The notes below the pieces were generated by a model. That model saw only the letters and a program-made list of their open reading frames with translations. It was not told where the DNA came from and searched no databases. A stretch of DNA of 64,000 bases from Fasciola hepatica (taxonomy: Eukaryota > Platyhelminthes > Trematoda > Plagiorchiida > Fasciolidae): assembly GCA_948099385.1 (NCBI GenBank), contig CANUEZ040000024.1:26509001-26573000 (forward strand), read 5' to 3'. Positions 25,011 to 36,890 of this stretch are shown piece by piece (position 1 is the first letter of the stretch; the number at the start of each line of letters is the position of its first letter). The translations under genes and the position numbers were made by a program.

Positions 25011-28000
25011 GTCCGCGGTAGTGATCAGAAATGACATGGGTCAACGTGATGGTAAAACGGATGAGTTTCGTTTCGAGCTTGTTCGAGAATTAGGCGTGCT
25101 ATGATTTTTGCGTAATTTGGGTGGAGTTGCCACATTCTCCCCATTTTCCATCCATTCTTTTGATCGACAACCAGCAGCCGTATATTGCACATTAGGGGAA
25201 GGACAGGACTGGAGGGACACCAGAGCACACCAAGGATACTCGTCAAACACTAAGTTTTGAACTCACAGGAGCAAGGAATCTAAACGTCAACATTCTTGCC
25301 TTTGGTAAGCCCACTAGACCCGACAAAAAAGAGAAGTCGGTGGAGGTGTTCGGTATGGTAGGCTCCGGAAGGCTGGAAGCACAACAAGATGAAATGAGGT
25401 GGGTTACCAAAAAAGCGGAAGGTGAAATGCAATGAAACTACATAGAGGGACCGGTCTGTGGAGAAAATTGACTCAAAGGATCAGGATGAAAATTTGATGG
25501 GTCAAAGGAAAAAACGTGAGCGCTGACAGTCAGTGAAAAGATGAGAGAAAACAAGGCGAAAAAAGCGAAACTGGATGAACGAGACGATCGTGAAGGGCGT
25601 AAAAAGAGGGACAAAATTATGGGTCGAGTGGATGAAAAGGTAGAAGAAGAAATAGGAGACGGAAGTTCAAAGAGCGTAGGCCAACAGTGAAGCCGAACGA
25701 AACAAACAAAACATCAGTGCAAGAAGGAAAGTGTGGACATGGGTCACCAGGCATGGGGACTGCTTCTCCCATCATCAATCGATGAGCGTTCACCCCCATT
25801 AGCCAACATATGTCAACGAAAATTGGCCATGTGGCTTGCCCCCGGTTCCCAACTCCATGATTCCAGCACGACTGCTTAGCCAGGTAGAAGTTGCACGAGG
25901 TGTTCTTGGTGGAAATCGCTAAAATCTTCCCCTTTCAAATGGCGCCCACAAGTAAACTCTACACCGGGGGTGTTTGATCTGCTCTCTTGGGACGGGCCGC
26001 ATCCCGGGCAAACTGTAAGGCGAGAGCTGAAGGTACCTGTCAGAAGGTTGGCCAATCGAAGCTACTGGCCACAAGTGCATCTGGTTACCTTCCCCGCACG
26101 TGGATAGAGATATAATAGAAGGCGATCAAGTGGGGTACTTGCTACCTTCCTTTTGTCGATCTCCAAGATCAAAGCGTTTACCGAAGTTCTCAGACAAGCC
26201 CGGAGATCAGGCAGTTTCAAAAACTGGCACAAGGAATCAGGCATAAATATAAACTGGGGTCTCCTGTTTAAAACTGAAGAGTAAGCTTGCTGACAGTACA
26301 AGGGACACTCGGAGACAGCGGCTAAGGGGCCCGTTCGTCCTCGTGAATCCCCGTGGTAACAGATCTCGTCTGGCCTTGATCCACTTTTCTTTTGCAAGGA
26401 GGTCAGCTACTTTAGTGTAAAGAACGATGTTAAAATGACCGCCACTAAATGCACTTTTCCCGTTGGCAGCGGTTTTGATCACTCACCAGCAAAGTAAACA
26501 TATCGATGTCAAGCACAAACACGCAAACTGATGAGACCCGCTGTTGCCAGAAAGATTCATCCCCCGCCTGAGGCGATGATACACTCTTAATTCTCCCACC
26601 ATGCTACAGTGCATCACCGGTTGCCCCGCACTCTCACTGGTTTCCAGTGGTTGCCCTGTGGCCCAGTGTGCTTTGGCCTAGCTAACTTATGTGTTCCTCA
26701 CTTGAGGCCATAATCTATATGAAGGACACCTCGGAAGGAATACTACTTAATTAGGGACCCTGTCACGACCTTCTGTGGCGCCAAAATAATTGCCGAACAC
26801 ACTGCAACACCGGCAGCAGCGGAGATCGAGACGGAGAATGAAGATTACGGAACTGCTGTAATATCTCCGGCGCGAAGATTTTTGTAAACACTGGCCCCAC
26901 TCTTTAAATCAGTGACACAAGGGGCGCTGTTAGAACGCAAACGGTTCTATCCATTCCACGGCGGGGAAGAATTTTTGAGCGCCGACTTCTGGCGATGGGT
27001 GGCAAGCACCCAAGACTACCTAAGTCTTCTAGAAATCGAACACCGAGCCAATGAACGGCAAGGCCCAGGATATCACCCAGAGTGGAGATCCTCGACAAGC
27101 CCACAGAATACCGAAAAGCTTACTTAAGTGCGGAGGTAATTAACCAAGGATCTTCATCCATGTGCATGGCTGCGCTACATCACGGAGAGGTTTTTTAGAT
27201 TTCGCTAATTTTTCATATTAGTTGTTCTAGGAATATTTCACCAGCAACCTACCTAAAAAGTTTCACCGTTTCCATATTTAAGAAACCCGCCATTCATTCA
27301 AACCACTAGTCCCTCACAATTCGCGTGAGCGGCCCAAAGTTAGCTACAAAAAAAACAGCAGTAGCTATACTTACCCACCCTTGGGTTGTCTATTCGTTAG
27401 TCATCATCATAGATCATATCGCCTATCACCAATGTTCTGTAAAAAGAAATGGCAAGGTCAACGAGCAAACGGTCTCAAACAATGACTTCTCGATCTACAG
27501 CAAACTAAAGACCCAAACAACCTGAACACAAAGATACCCTCAATATGATAGAAATATTTGGGGAAGCCGGTAGAAAAGCCAGTGCCACTGAAAGTAACTT
27601 GGCAAGTATGTCTACCCAGATCGCGTGGATTGATAATGTTATCAAACACCACTAACCTACCTTATTGGGCCCTCGGCACTCCCTGGTCCCCAGAACCGTA
27701 TAGCAGCCAGTTAGTTCCTTGACTCGGTGGCATCAGAAATCCTGCGATGGCTGCAGAATGCAAAAAATGCAGTTGTCTTCGACATCCCTGATAGGCCAGA
27801 CATCACATTGGTTAAATCTAGTATCTGTAGTGGTTGCCATCTTCATTCGTACTTTTACCACGTTTATTGTTAAACTGAACGTCGACTGCCAAGAGCGGTT
27901 GCCATTTGACCGTTGCTCTTGCGCACGCTCTCATGCACACACCTAAATATACGCTAACCACCATCTCTCCCAGTCGCCTTCTCGTTCTCACGAGACGTGG

Positions 28001-28150
28001 AGAATACCGTTCTGGTTGACATATTCGTACAGCGCCGAACATTAGAGTAACGTGCGGGTGGTCCACGCAGTACAAAGGACCGAATCACTCGTTTACTAAG
28101 GAAAGCGCGAAGTAAGGTCTAACCAACCTTACATATCCTTCAAGCCGCAG
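25011..28150. other. Unassigned; may include 5' part of the next element
   Basis: No domain recognised. 25320-25700 is purine-rich on the plus strand. 26062-26482 (-) holds an open stretch of 111 codons without motifs. The 26900-28150 part lies just upstream of the CR1-like element and could contain its eroded ORF1, but I could not identify RRM, zinc-knuckle or coiled-coil features. Confidence 0.35.
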
Positions 28151-28152
28151 GC

Positions 28153-29400
28153 GTGGCCCACTTTCCATGTCACTGCAGAAGACTAAGAAAACTGTCACAA
28201 AAGCACACTTTTCTCCTACTATTCAAGTTCTCTGAAGAAAAAATCGCTAGAGAATTCAATACTAAACAGCGCATATTGGCTTCTGCTTTACAGTTTAAAC
28301 CAATCAAGATGCAAGCTGACAGAATGCCACAGCAAGTATAATTGATAATATGTGCCGCCAAAAATTCCAATCACGTTGGCGTTCAGATCCAGAAGTCAAC
28401 CTCTTCCCCAAGCACTTTACCAAGGTCCAACAAAACCCCTCACTCTTCCACCCCTAGAAGATCCACAGGCTTAGTTGACCTTGACGAATCTTTCCCCGCC
28501 TCCCCACAGCTACCCAGCCAAAACGGCAACATATATCGACAAAAAACTACGGGCTCATCCCAGGAGGGTCCTCACGCTACGCCTCCAACTCCGGACGACC
28601 GTTCCACGGGACTTCAGGTTCTCAATGAAATGAAACCTGCAGCACTAATATCTGTCCCCATAGGCCCCCGTTTAAAAACTGATGAAAAACCCATGCGTGC
28701 TACTCGTGTGACATGAATGTCGCTGACAATAAATAACCGTCCAGAAGAGAGGGTCAACGAGAGTTTAGTTGTCAAGGCTAAGTCATCTTGCTGGCAAACC
28801 ATACGGGGATGCTTGAACAATGACAAAGACAGTTCCTTCTCTAGACCAAATTCGTCACCGACCGACTTCTTCAATCGGGGATACCCTCGTACCTCTCAGC
28901 ATATGAAGCAAAATAGCACTTCCAAGATGATGATACAACAACAATGGGACCATGCCCGCAGTAAAAATAGATGGTATGATGAGCGAACCGTGTTCATATC
29001 TAACTCCAGACTAATGGAACCTTCCCATCTGCCTAACCTTCCGTTATTTCCATCTTTCCCACCTGCCCCTCCGTCAAACTATCCGAGCGCATTGCATATC
29101 TTCCCATCTACCAGCGGGTACCCCATACCTGGCCAAATGGCTTATTTTTCCATACCTACCGTGGGCACAACATGGCCCTATAACATAGATATGCCTCATA
29201 TGGACCGTTCTAATCAGCCGTACAGTAGTATGATACCTAATACACTGTCATTTAATATTCCCCATAAAGACCCGAGTCCTCTCTTTGCTAACGACAACTT
29301 AGGCGGGCTTGCATCCTGCGGTGATGATTCTTTCCAGGTTAAATGCAGCGGTCAACAAACGGTTAGTACTAACATCAATGATGACGTCAGAAGCACTGAA
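28153..29400 (+). pseudogene. CR1-like N-terminal region (Ser/Pro-rich)
   Basis: An open frame with stops at about 28339-28341 and 28714-28716 leads without a frame change into the endonuclease. Its first part contains REFNTKQRILASALQFKPI and QADRMPQQ, a string I associate with the N-terminal part of flatworm CR1-like proteins. The middle (28400-29200) is rich in Ser, Pro and Asn, for example a PSFPPAPPSNYPS run near 29055, with no folded domain visible. It is either the end of ORF1 fused to ORF2 or an N-terminal extension of ORF2; the continuous frame favours one long protein. The function is unknown beyond a presumed RNA-binding or linker role. Confidence 0.6.
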
Positions 29401-30147
29401 ATGTTCACATCGCTATTGGTCAATGCAAGCTCTATTAGGAACAAAGTCCAATAAATACGATCAGCTGCACTAACAGGCGACTATAACTTTATTTTAGTGA
29501 CGAAATCTTTGTTACCGGGCTCCTATTTAGTAGAAGACATTGGGGTACTCGGCTACACATCCTTCAGCAGAGGCAGAACACATCAACTTGGTGGAGGTTG
29601 TCTTGCGTGTGTAAAGGAAACTCTCAGGGCGACAAACTTTCAGCATCCTATCCTAGACTGTATTGTCGACTCTGTATGGCTGAACGTTGAAGCCAAACGT
29701 CGAGAACTGATACTAGGTTGCGTATGCCATCCGCCTAGATCTAGTTCTCACGGCTTCCTGCAAATTATCGAGGCACTCAACTTGATTAGTGATCTTGAAG
29801 TAGGCCCAAAATTGATAGCTGGTGACTTAACTGCACTAGAAATATGCCAGAAATCACTCACAGCAACACGTCATTTACTACATTTTTCGAATGCAGTTCA
29901 CCTAGGAGGATGGAAGCAGCGTGCCATATCCCCCACCAGACGCGATCACACTCTTGACTTTATCTTGTCACTAGGATTAACCCAGGTTATAACAAAAGTT
30001 CAAAACAACCTACCCGGGAGTGATCACGCAACTGTCCACTGCTGCTTCACAGTGTCCATGAAGGATAAACAGCCGACATCCCTGCATAAACCAAATCACA
30101 AGGCTAACTGGAATTTACTACCTTCTCTGCTTCGCAGCCAAAATTGA
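29401..30147 (+). pseudogene. CR1-like AP endonuclease
   Basis: Exonuclease-endonuclease-phosphatase domain that would nick target DNA. It starts with LLVNASSIRNKVQ at 29416 (the family's NARSIRNK motif), crosses a stop at 29452-29454 and continues to 30147. Motifs seen: GYTSFSRGRTHQLGGGCLA (aligned with the R-DR---GGG motif), CVCHPP (normally YRPP), IAGDLTALEI (the GDFN motif with F-N replaced by L-T), SPTRRDHTLDFIL (the TR--N-LDLI motif) and PGSDHATVHC (the catalytic SDH motif, intact). The altered GDFN and the stop would impair activity. Domain order and length are normal for CR1-like ORF2. Confidence 0.75.
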
Positions 30148-31904
30148 GACACCTTTTTGAGTGCAGACCCCCAGCTGGTGGCAGATCAACTCTACTGCAT
30201 CTTTGAACGATGCCTCAACCGAAGAACTCCATCAAAAGGATCGTCAGTACGCCCTAAAGACAATAAATTGTCCCGTCTCAACTTGAAGTTAAGTAGACTC
30301 CAAGGAGTTTATCTTTAAACAAGGGACTTTTCACTGTTTATACAGTTAAATCTTTCGGCTGAAACGATGAAACTGTGATCCGAGAGTGAAATAATGCAAC
30401 AGGAACACAGGACCTCAGGTGATTCCAAGAAAGTCGAGATTCTTGCAAAACTGATGAAGTCGGGGAACTCCAAAACACCTTCATCTATCTCTTCTATCTC
30501 TTTCAATAGCACGTGCTTCGACACACTGCTGGACATAGCAGAAGCGCCCAACACGTTTTTCGCTCCTTTCTTAACTAGTGACACAGCACCATTTTTCTGC
30601 AATTCACCAGTACTATCATATGAGCCACCTTCTTCTGTAAAATTGCTGTCCCCCGAAACCGAGCCTTTAATTTCAAATATCACAGTGTCTTTCCATCCCG
30701 GATCGACTCGTTACCATCGGCAATCTTTAAATTGGGCGGCCCAGGTCTCCCAATTCTTTTATCACATTTGTTCAATTTGTCTTTGCCGTTTAGTTGGTAA
30801 CCTGTACAGTGGAAAACTTCGGTTATCATTCCAATTCATAAAAAGGGAACACGGGAGGACCCGGCCAACTGCCGTTTTGTGAATCAAACCTCATTAGTAT
30901 CGAGGATTACGGAAAGATTAACAGATCACCTCCTAAAAAACCACTTTGTTAGTGAAGGTCAGCATGGCTTCCTAAAACATCGATCCTGCCCAACTTGTAT
31001 GACTGAGTTTCTGAACCTTATTACGAAAGCTGCCAGTGATGATAAGGCAGTGATGTCAGTCTTTCTAGACATGTCTTAAGCCTTCTACCGGGTGTCTCAC
31101 ATTCTTCTGTTATCAAAGGCCAAGACATACGGCACCGATGACCCACTATATGCCTGGCTAGATTCGTGCTTGTCCTCAAGCGGTTAAGTGGTAAACTTTG
31201 ATAACACAATTTTTACACCCGGCCCTGTAACCAGCGGTGTGATCCAAGGTAGTGTACGGGGACCCTTGTTGTTCCTCATGTACACAGGTGATATATTCAC
31301 TGCTGTTCGCAGTGGAACTTCTCTCTTATTTGCTGGTGATGTAAAAATGTTGCGCACCTTTGACCATAATTCATGGGGTAATACTGTAACGTAAATATCG
31401 GAGGAATTACGGATGCTCAGTTTGTGGTGTACCAATTGGGCAATTAAGTTCTCGGTGGACAAAAGCTGCATTCTTACATACATGTGTCATGTCTCTCCCG
31501 AAACGTTTAGTGTAGGTGGTCATCTGATCCCCAACAAGTCATCAGTACGCGACCTGGGCATATACTATTTGTGTTCGTTCAACTTCTCTGAGCAGACAGA
31601 CACTCAAATTGCTAGGTCCTGCAGGTTAATAGGACTTGTTCGCAAAACGTTCCCTTTTTGTGAAAGTAAACTAAGTGTCTATACAGCATACGGTAGACCA
31701 CTGCTAGAGTATAGTTCAATAGTTGGCTCCAACATGCTCCAGGTTGATAGGATCGCCACTGAAAACGTTCAGCGCACCTTTACTGAACAGATGGTAGGCT
31801 ATTCTTCAAGTCCCAACTGTAAACAGCGCTGTGACCTGCTATACCTCGAATCTCTTTGGCCCCGACGGATAGGAAACAACTGGCCTTTTTCCACTCACTA
31901 TTAA
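30148..31904 (+). pseudogene. CR1-like reverse transcriptase
   Basis: The linker (30148-30850) continues the endonuclease frame. The RT proper follows at about 30850-31904 after a frameshift. Motifs in order: QTSLVSRITERLTDHLL at 30882, GQHGFLKHRSCPTCMTEFL at 30958, motif A VFLDMS, a stop, then AFYRVSH at 31060-31099 (the family's FLDFSKAFD-VSH; the second D is Y), GVIQGSVRGPLLFLMYTGDI (PQGS-LGPLLF) at 31240, LLFAGDVKM at 31324-31350, and ENVQRTFTEQMVGYSS near 31763. The catalytic box FADD has become FAGD by a single A-to-G change. Stops at 31078, 31185 and 31392 also break it. Confidence 0.75.
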
Positions 31905-32205
31905 AGTATAAATCCTTCAAAGCCTCCTCTTTGGTTTGACACCCATTAAGCTCAAGTTATTCGTTACAACACAGCAGTCATTAGGTCATTGTGCCATCCT
32001 CGAGAACCACCCTACGGTCTAATTCCTTTATCGTTAAATATTCACAAATGTGGAATAAACTTCCACCAAATGTCCGTACAGTAGGCTACCTGCCGAGATT
32101 TGAAGAGGAATTAAACGAACGGCTTGATGTCCGGACACTAGTATCAAACAATGATCCATACACTTTGGGGGAGCGAGCGTGCGAATTTGGTTTGGGTTAC
32201 TGACA
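31870..32205 (+). pseudogene. CR1-like ORF2 C-terminal tail
   Basis: A third frame carries the final segment: AFFHSLLKYKSFKASSLV, then SSRTTLRSNSFIVKYSQMW followed by NKLPPNVRTVGYLPRFEEEL and a stop at 32201-32203. The 'F--RY---WNKLP' string is the conserved end of CR1-like proteins. A 1-nt shift separates it from the RT frame near 31870. Confidence 0.65.
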
Positions 32206-34310
32206 CGCGGGTCTGAGTCAAAGGCCACGAAAGCTACTTAACACACAGGTCGCCATATATATCACTCAAGTTTTAATAATCTTTCGTGTGCAACCTTGTG
32301 TTCCGCAAAGTCGAACCATTCACCAAGTAGTCCCAATTTCTAGATACTAGAGGTTTCTCTTTACCAATGACCGTTAATCCCAAGCTGAGAGCTTCCCAGA
32401 CTGCGTTTTTCTATTTTTACCTTTCCAGACAACCACTGATATGTGCCTTCCCTTCGATGGCTCGGCATAACACCTGACCCATATTTCTCGCTAAAAAGTC
32501 GATACCTGTCCCTCCTTTCGGCACTACCACATTGGCCCCGCTCTCTAGGACCCTTTGCAACCTGGTCTCAAGCTCCTGGACTATTCAATCTCTGTGTGAC
32601 AACGCCAGTATCACCCAAGTGAAGCCGACCGGTGCGGGGCGCGGTCGGTTCCACCGCTTTGACCGGCTCACATCGGGCGCGCAGGACATCTTCAACAATG
32701 TGCGTCAGCAGCTAGGATGGTGGATCGCACCTCTTGTCACAAAAAATGGTTTTCAGGTTGAGTGTCCATATCACGGTCAGCCCTACCCACCAGCACCGTT
32801 TGCGGCAAAAAAAACATTTATACACCCGAAATGCAGTAAATATGGAACCACCTCCCCCAGTTATTGCCTATTTTTCATCGTACTCGTATCCATCTCCGCC
32901 ACCTTAACTTACCGCTTTTTACGCCCGGCAAAGTTTACTTTCCCTAGCACATAATTACCGCGGGGCTAAAAGACCGTTTCCGTACTCGGGTTACCGTTCA
33001 TGATCTTTTTTACCGAGGATTCGTACCAAACCACCCGCTTGCTCCGTTCGCAAACTCAACCAATCCTCAAGCTAAAACTCGCCCCTTTTATCACAGTTAC
33101 CGATATATTTGCATAAGGTCACATTGGATGTTGCCATACACTTCCGTCCCACAAAGTCCAAACAGTATATTTCACTGAGGAATATTTGTCACCAGAGCTT
33201 CCCAACAGTCGACGATATTGCGACAGTTCGCTCTCTCTATCAGTCCTTCTGTTCGCCCACACGGCTGTAGCATTGCAATATCCTCACGTTGCGAAGATTT
33301 ATGCCATCCCTATATATTCACATCTGAGAGACATCTGTATTGCAGCTTTTTGATCTTTTGCCATCATATGATCCACCTTTTACAAAGAATACCTACAGAT
33401 TGTTTTTTACTTGTCAGTTACTTCATCGCTTAACTTTGCAGACGTACTTATCGGTTGTTTGGTTCTTTTTCATATCCGGTATTATGTCTCGGAAAATCCT
33501 CTCAGACAATTTTGATGCTCGCATCTCTCTGGCCATCATCTTTAGCCCTTAGATAACGATAATCATACGTAGATACTTACTTGCCATTAAATGCTCATCT
33601 TTGCAAACAGTGCATTCGTGACTATCGTGGCTACGCATCAAAAATTGATTTCTCGCCCAGGTCCCATTTCCATTTTGGTGCATCACATTCCACCTTTCTG
33701 AAAGCAAACAGTGTGCGCAACGATCACATGTTTACGTCCGGCCACACCTTTCACCATCACTTAGGCAATCTCTCTACAAATGAGTCCTTCACTGGGTATT
33801 CAACCGACTCAGCCGATATTTGGTCGCTGAACGTTATGAGTTTATTCTTCAAAAGATTTTGCTTGTTCCCTGTCCGCAAATTCATTACTTACATCATCGG
33901 ATTTCCAATCCAAAGCCGTGCCATACTCCGCGGAGAGATATAGCTGGTTCAAGTCTCCCTTGGAAAATTCTTTTTCTCAAGATGAACAAAACTTCCGTCA
34001 ATTTTGTTTCATTCTCTCGTTGCACAGTCCCTCCCTTTGTTTTACTTCTGTACGAGTCTAGTACCTCCGACCAGCTCCACCCTGACTTGGCCGGGGAAAG
34101 TCAAGGATCAGACTACCACAAATGAAACTGTAATATCAGCTGAAATAGACGTTTTGTGATGAAAAACATTACGCATAAAAGAAGGTGAAAAACATTCGGT
34201 TGTGTGTAACCAAAAGCAAAGAATATTATTAAATATTGTTTATATCATCAAATTTATATATAAGGCCTAGCGCAACAAAATGCCAGCACCCATCTCACTC
34301 GCTAGCCACG
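32206..34310. other. Unassigned, pyrimidine-rich plus strand
   Basis: Several plus-strand open stretches (140 codons at 32532-32954, 120 at 33581-33943, 101 at 33820-34125) have no recognised motif. Part of this may be 3' untranslated sequence of the CR1-like element or the 5' part of the MULE-type element. AT content rises after 34130. I saw no clear terminal inverted repeat here. Confidence 0.4.
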
Positions 34311-34574
34311 TAAATGATCATGACCGTTGACAATTCCAATACGTTTTCCAGATTGACAAAAGACTTTTACGAAGATCCCGGTGAATTCACAGCCAATTTC
34401 GAGAGTTCCAGCGTTGCGCAAGTACCAGATTTTACACTTACAATGCCCGTACGGGGGAACAGGCCAAAAGGCGTGGGCTGACAATTAGCCACGGAATGAA
34501 ATATCATTTCGTGAAATACTGTTGTGTCCATCGGCGCCGAAAAGGTGGAGATGGATCAAGGTTAGAATAATTTT

Positions 34575-35468
34575 ATGCCAATGTTTGACTTCATTGTAGA
34601 TACAAAAAACCTGGATTGCGGAGCTTTCGTCACATTGGTCGTCAAAGGCACTGGAGATTGTGTTGCGAAGTGTTGCGTGGTCCAAAGTCATAGGTTTCAA
34701 ATAGGCAATCCTGGTTTATATGTGACCAAACAAATGCTGACTGAGTTTCAAGAGTCTGTGATGTTTGACAGGCTAGATGCGTTCCATAATACAGCTGAAT
34801 TAAGGGAATATACTAGACGTATGTTCAGTAGGCGTCTGAACAGCGTGGACTTTCGGTCTATACGTAATCGTCACAGTCATGATGTTCGTGGTAACATAAT
34901 GAGGGTAAAAGAACTACTGGATGATAAAAGAATTAGCCGGGTAATAAACAAGGAGAATATAGTTAGATTTCTTTTCCTCTTACCCAGCGAGACGATTCCG
35001 GTTGCTCGCAGGTGCAACCAGGTGATTCCAGCTGGTGCTACCCATCAAATGAACTGCGGAGGCTATGTATTATGGCACGCAATGATAATGGATAAAACAG
35101 GCTTAGGTCGTAGTATTCTGTATGCTTTGCTGCCCAATGAAAGCATTGCAAGCTACAGACAAGCCGTGGGTTTCCTGCATGAATACCTACCCGCAACTAG
35201 GGAATGTAAAACAATTGTGGTAAGTCGTAGTCTGGCTCAGTTAAACGGGTTCAAGACTCGCTACCCTGAAGCCCAGATAGTGGTCTGCCAATTTCACGTG
35301 TTGCAAGATATGCGAAAACTGGGCTACTATCTAGCTGCAGCAGCAACCCTAGAAAAGGACCGTGTTTTACAGTGGATGCGGAGCATGGTGTTCGCAAACA
35401 GCGAGTTTGTTTTCGAACGATTCTGTGCTGCTATCCGGGCCCGCAGCATCGAGGAAATGGTTACTTAG
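34575..35468 (+). pseudogene. MULE transposase catalytic domain
   Basis: A 297-codon open stretch. The core reads ATHQMNCGGYVLWHAMIMDK at about 35036-35095, TIVVSRSLAQLNGFKTRYPE at 35211-35270 and VVCQFHVLQDMRKLGYYLA at 35281. In intact MULE proteins the first catalytic residue is in a DATH-xMN motif and the second in VVVDK-LAQ. Here the first D is G (GGT codon) and the second is S, so two acidic residues of the DDE triad are gone. The CxFHV metal-site motif is intact. Upstream, LDCGAFVTLVVKG and VAKCCVV resemble the 'C-A-VTLV ... KCCVVQHNH' N-terminal zinc-type region. The protein would have cut and pasted DNA in the nucleus. Confidence 0.7.
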
Positions 35469-36178
35469 TAAGGACGTGGATGCCGTTTAGGGATTTCTGG
35501 GTGGGTTACAAAGTAAGGCAAGTATTACCTCTGGGTAATTTACCAACTAATAGAGTAGAAACCGAAAATAGGCGTTCTAAGACAGGACTTTCACCCAGGT
35601 CAAACTTATTCCAGGTCTGTGAAGGAATTCTGAGGCGGGTGGCATTTGTAAGAGAAGCTTCGCGGGGTAGACTTGGTAAGGACCAAATGTCCATATGCAA
35701 GTTTCGTAATGTTCCACACTGGCTGACACCCGTGTTTGGCAAGCTAACCGTATTCGCCCGTGGAGTTCTCCTTCGCCACCTGAATACCGTGGCGACCACT
35801 GGTATCTCTTATGTAAAACGTAAGTGGCTTGTAACAAGAAGTAGAGGTTCCTCCGTTAGGGTTACCGGCGGCAGTGTGCCACACTGCAACTGTTCTTTCA
35901 GTCGCCAGTGGTTGTTGCCTTGCGTTCACGTGCTGCACGTCACCCGTGCCACTAATGTCGACCTTTCTACGCTAGCCGATAATCGCTGGCCAATAGATTG
36001 TCAGGAGGTGATAATCCTAGCCAGTGGAGACACCATCATTTCACAAGCATCGACGTCCACAATCATCACCAAGGCGCAGAAGCTGCGGGAGAGCGAGGGT
36101 ATCGGTAGAGTTATTGCCGCCGCATTGGCAAGTCTTGGGAAAAATAGCTACAAAACGGCTAAAGCCCAACTAAGGTAG
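35465..36178 (+). pseudogene. MULE C-terminal part with SWIM zinc finger
   Basis: After a frameshift near 35460 the protein continues with WMPFRDFWVGYKVRQVLPLG and PTNRVETENRRSKTGL (the family's TNNR-ES-NR-LK pattern). It reaches a SWIM zinc finger at about 35879-35935, CNCSFSRQWLLPCVHV, with the C-x-C-x9-C-x-H spacing expected for SWIM. Residues around it (RVTGGSVPH before, RATNVDLS after) are typical. SWIM fingers are found in MULE transposases and in ZSWIM host proteins and are thought to bind DNA or protein partners. The frame closes with TAG at 36176-36178, but the same frame continues past it into the PHD region. Confidence 0.7.
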
Positions 36179-36706
36179 TTACCAGACGTTATAGGCTTGT
36201 GGCCAAATGTTAGACTGTCCTAAGTGCATCCTGAAAAAGAAGGCGTAAATCGGATAACACACGGGTAGGATATGGCCACTGTGTTCGGCCGGGAGAAAAA
36301 ACCCAGTACAGCTGACGAGTATATGCTACGGTCGGAACCGCAGAAAAGAGATTTAACCGTAGACCAGGGAACAAAGTCTAGAAGGAAACCGTTAATCGAG
36401 GTTTGGATTGCCGACGAGAGCGATATTCAGGTTACAGGAAACCCATTGCAACGTATCCAGTTCCGCCAACATTGGACAACTACGGCCAACCAATTCCGAA
36501 TAACAAAAAAACGAAAACTGGACTGGCCTCCGTCTCTAATCAACAAGGACGTTTGCAGCTTTTGCCGGCTGGAGGATCCAACGGTCGACCTGGACGAGAA
36601 CGTTCAATGAGTTCAATGCCAAACGTGTGACCGATGGGCACATTATCAATGCGCAGGGTTCACCAGCGAAGAGGACTACATTTGTGTGCACTGTCTAGCG
36701 GGGTGA
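36179..36706 (+). pseudogene. PHD finger in frame with the MULE protein
   Basis: In the frame of the SWIM part, after three stops between 36176 and 36270, an open stretch from 36272 carries a basic Lys/Arg-rich linker (KRDLTVDQGTKSRRKPLIEV). It ends in a C4HC3 PHD finger: CSFC (36554-36565), CQTC (36617-36628), H and C in HYQC (36641-36652), CVHC (36683-36694), with the natural stop TGA at 36704-36706. One premature TGA (36608-36610) lies inside the finger, between the first and second Cys pairs. PHD fingers usually read histone H3 tails, so a fused finger could steer integration to particular chromatin. That role is inference. The C6 to C7 spacing (10 residues) is at the short end for PHD. 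Confidence 0.65.
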
Positions 36707-36890
36707 CGTGGTCTCAAGAGATTGACAAAGGTCCCATTCAGAGCCCCTGCATTATGATTCCCGCCATATGGGCATTATTGTCTTCCTTATTGATTTTTTT
36801 ATTTGGGCCAGCACAACTAGGTCGTTATGTCACATGTTTACTTCGTGAGTCTTCTTTCGCGCTAGTGAATACCGGATGGTAGATTAGATT

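Larger units (their letters stand above)
28153..32205 (+). mobile_element. CR1-like non-LTR retrotransposon, near complete
   Basis: The best preserved non-LTR element in the window. A single frame runs from 28153 to about 30850, broken by a handful of stops, and includes an N-terminal Ser/Pro-rich part and an AP-type endonuclease. After a frameshift near 30860 the RT follows in another frame to 31904, and a third frame carries the C-terminal tail to 32203. Only a few lesions occur per kilobase, so it is younger than the other CR1-like remnants here. It cannot be active: the RT catalytic FADD is FAGD. I could not define a 3' tail repeat or target-site duplication. Confidence 0.75.
34320..36706 (+). 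mobile_element. MULE-type transposase with SWIM and PHD fingers, decayed
   Basis: A DNA transposon or domesticated-transposase relic of Mutator-like (ZSWIM-like) type. In order: an N-terminal region from 34320 with several frameshifts (AQVPDFTLTMP, then KYHFVKYCCVH in another frame, the pattern of ZSWIM-type DNA-binding N-termini); the MULE transposase core at 34575-35468; a frameshift near 35460; the C-terminal transposase part and SWIM zinc finger at 35480-36178; a basic linker; and a PHD finger at 36554-36706. From 35465 to 36706 the frame is continuous apart from stop codons, so the PHD finger belongs to the same ancestral ORF. No terminal inverted repeats were recognised, so the element ends are unknown. 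Confidence 0.7.

Noticed and set aside
30315..30683. 122-codon minus-strand stretch within the CR1-like element
   Set aside because: Shadow of the plus-strand linker frame of the same element.
32532..32954. 140-codon plus-strand stretch as a Gypsy or CR1-like part
   Set aside because: A few suggestive short strings only; no ordered set of motifs.
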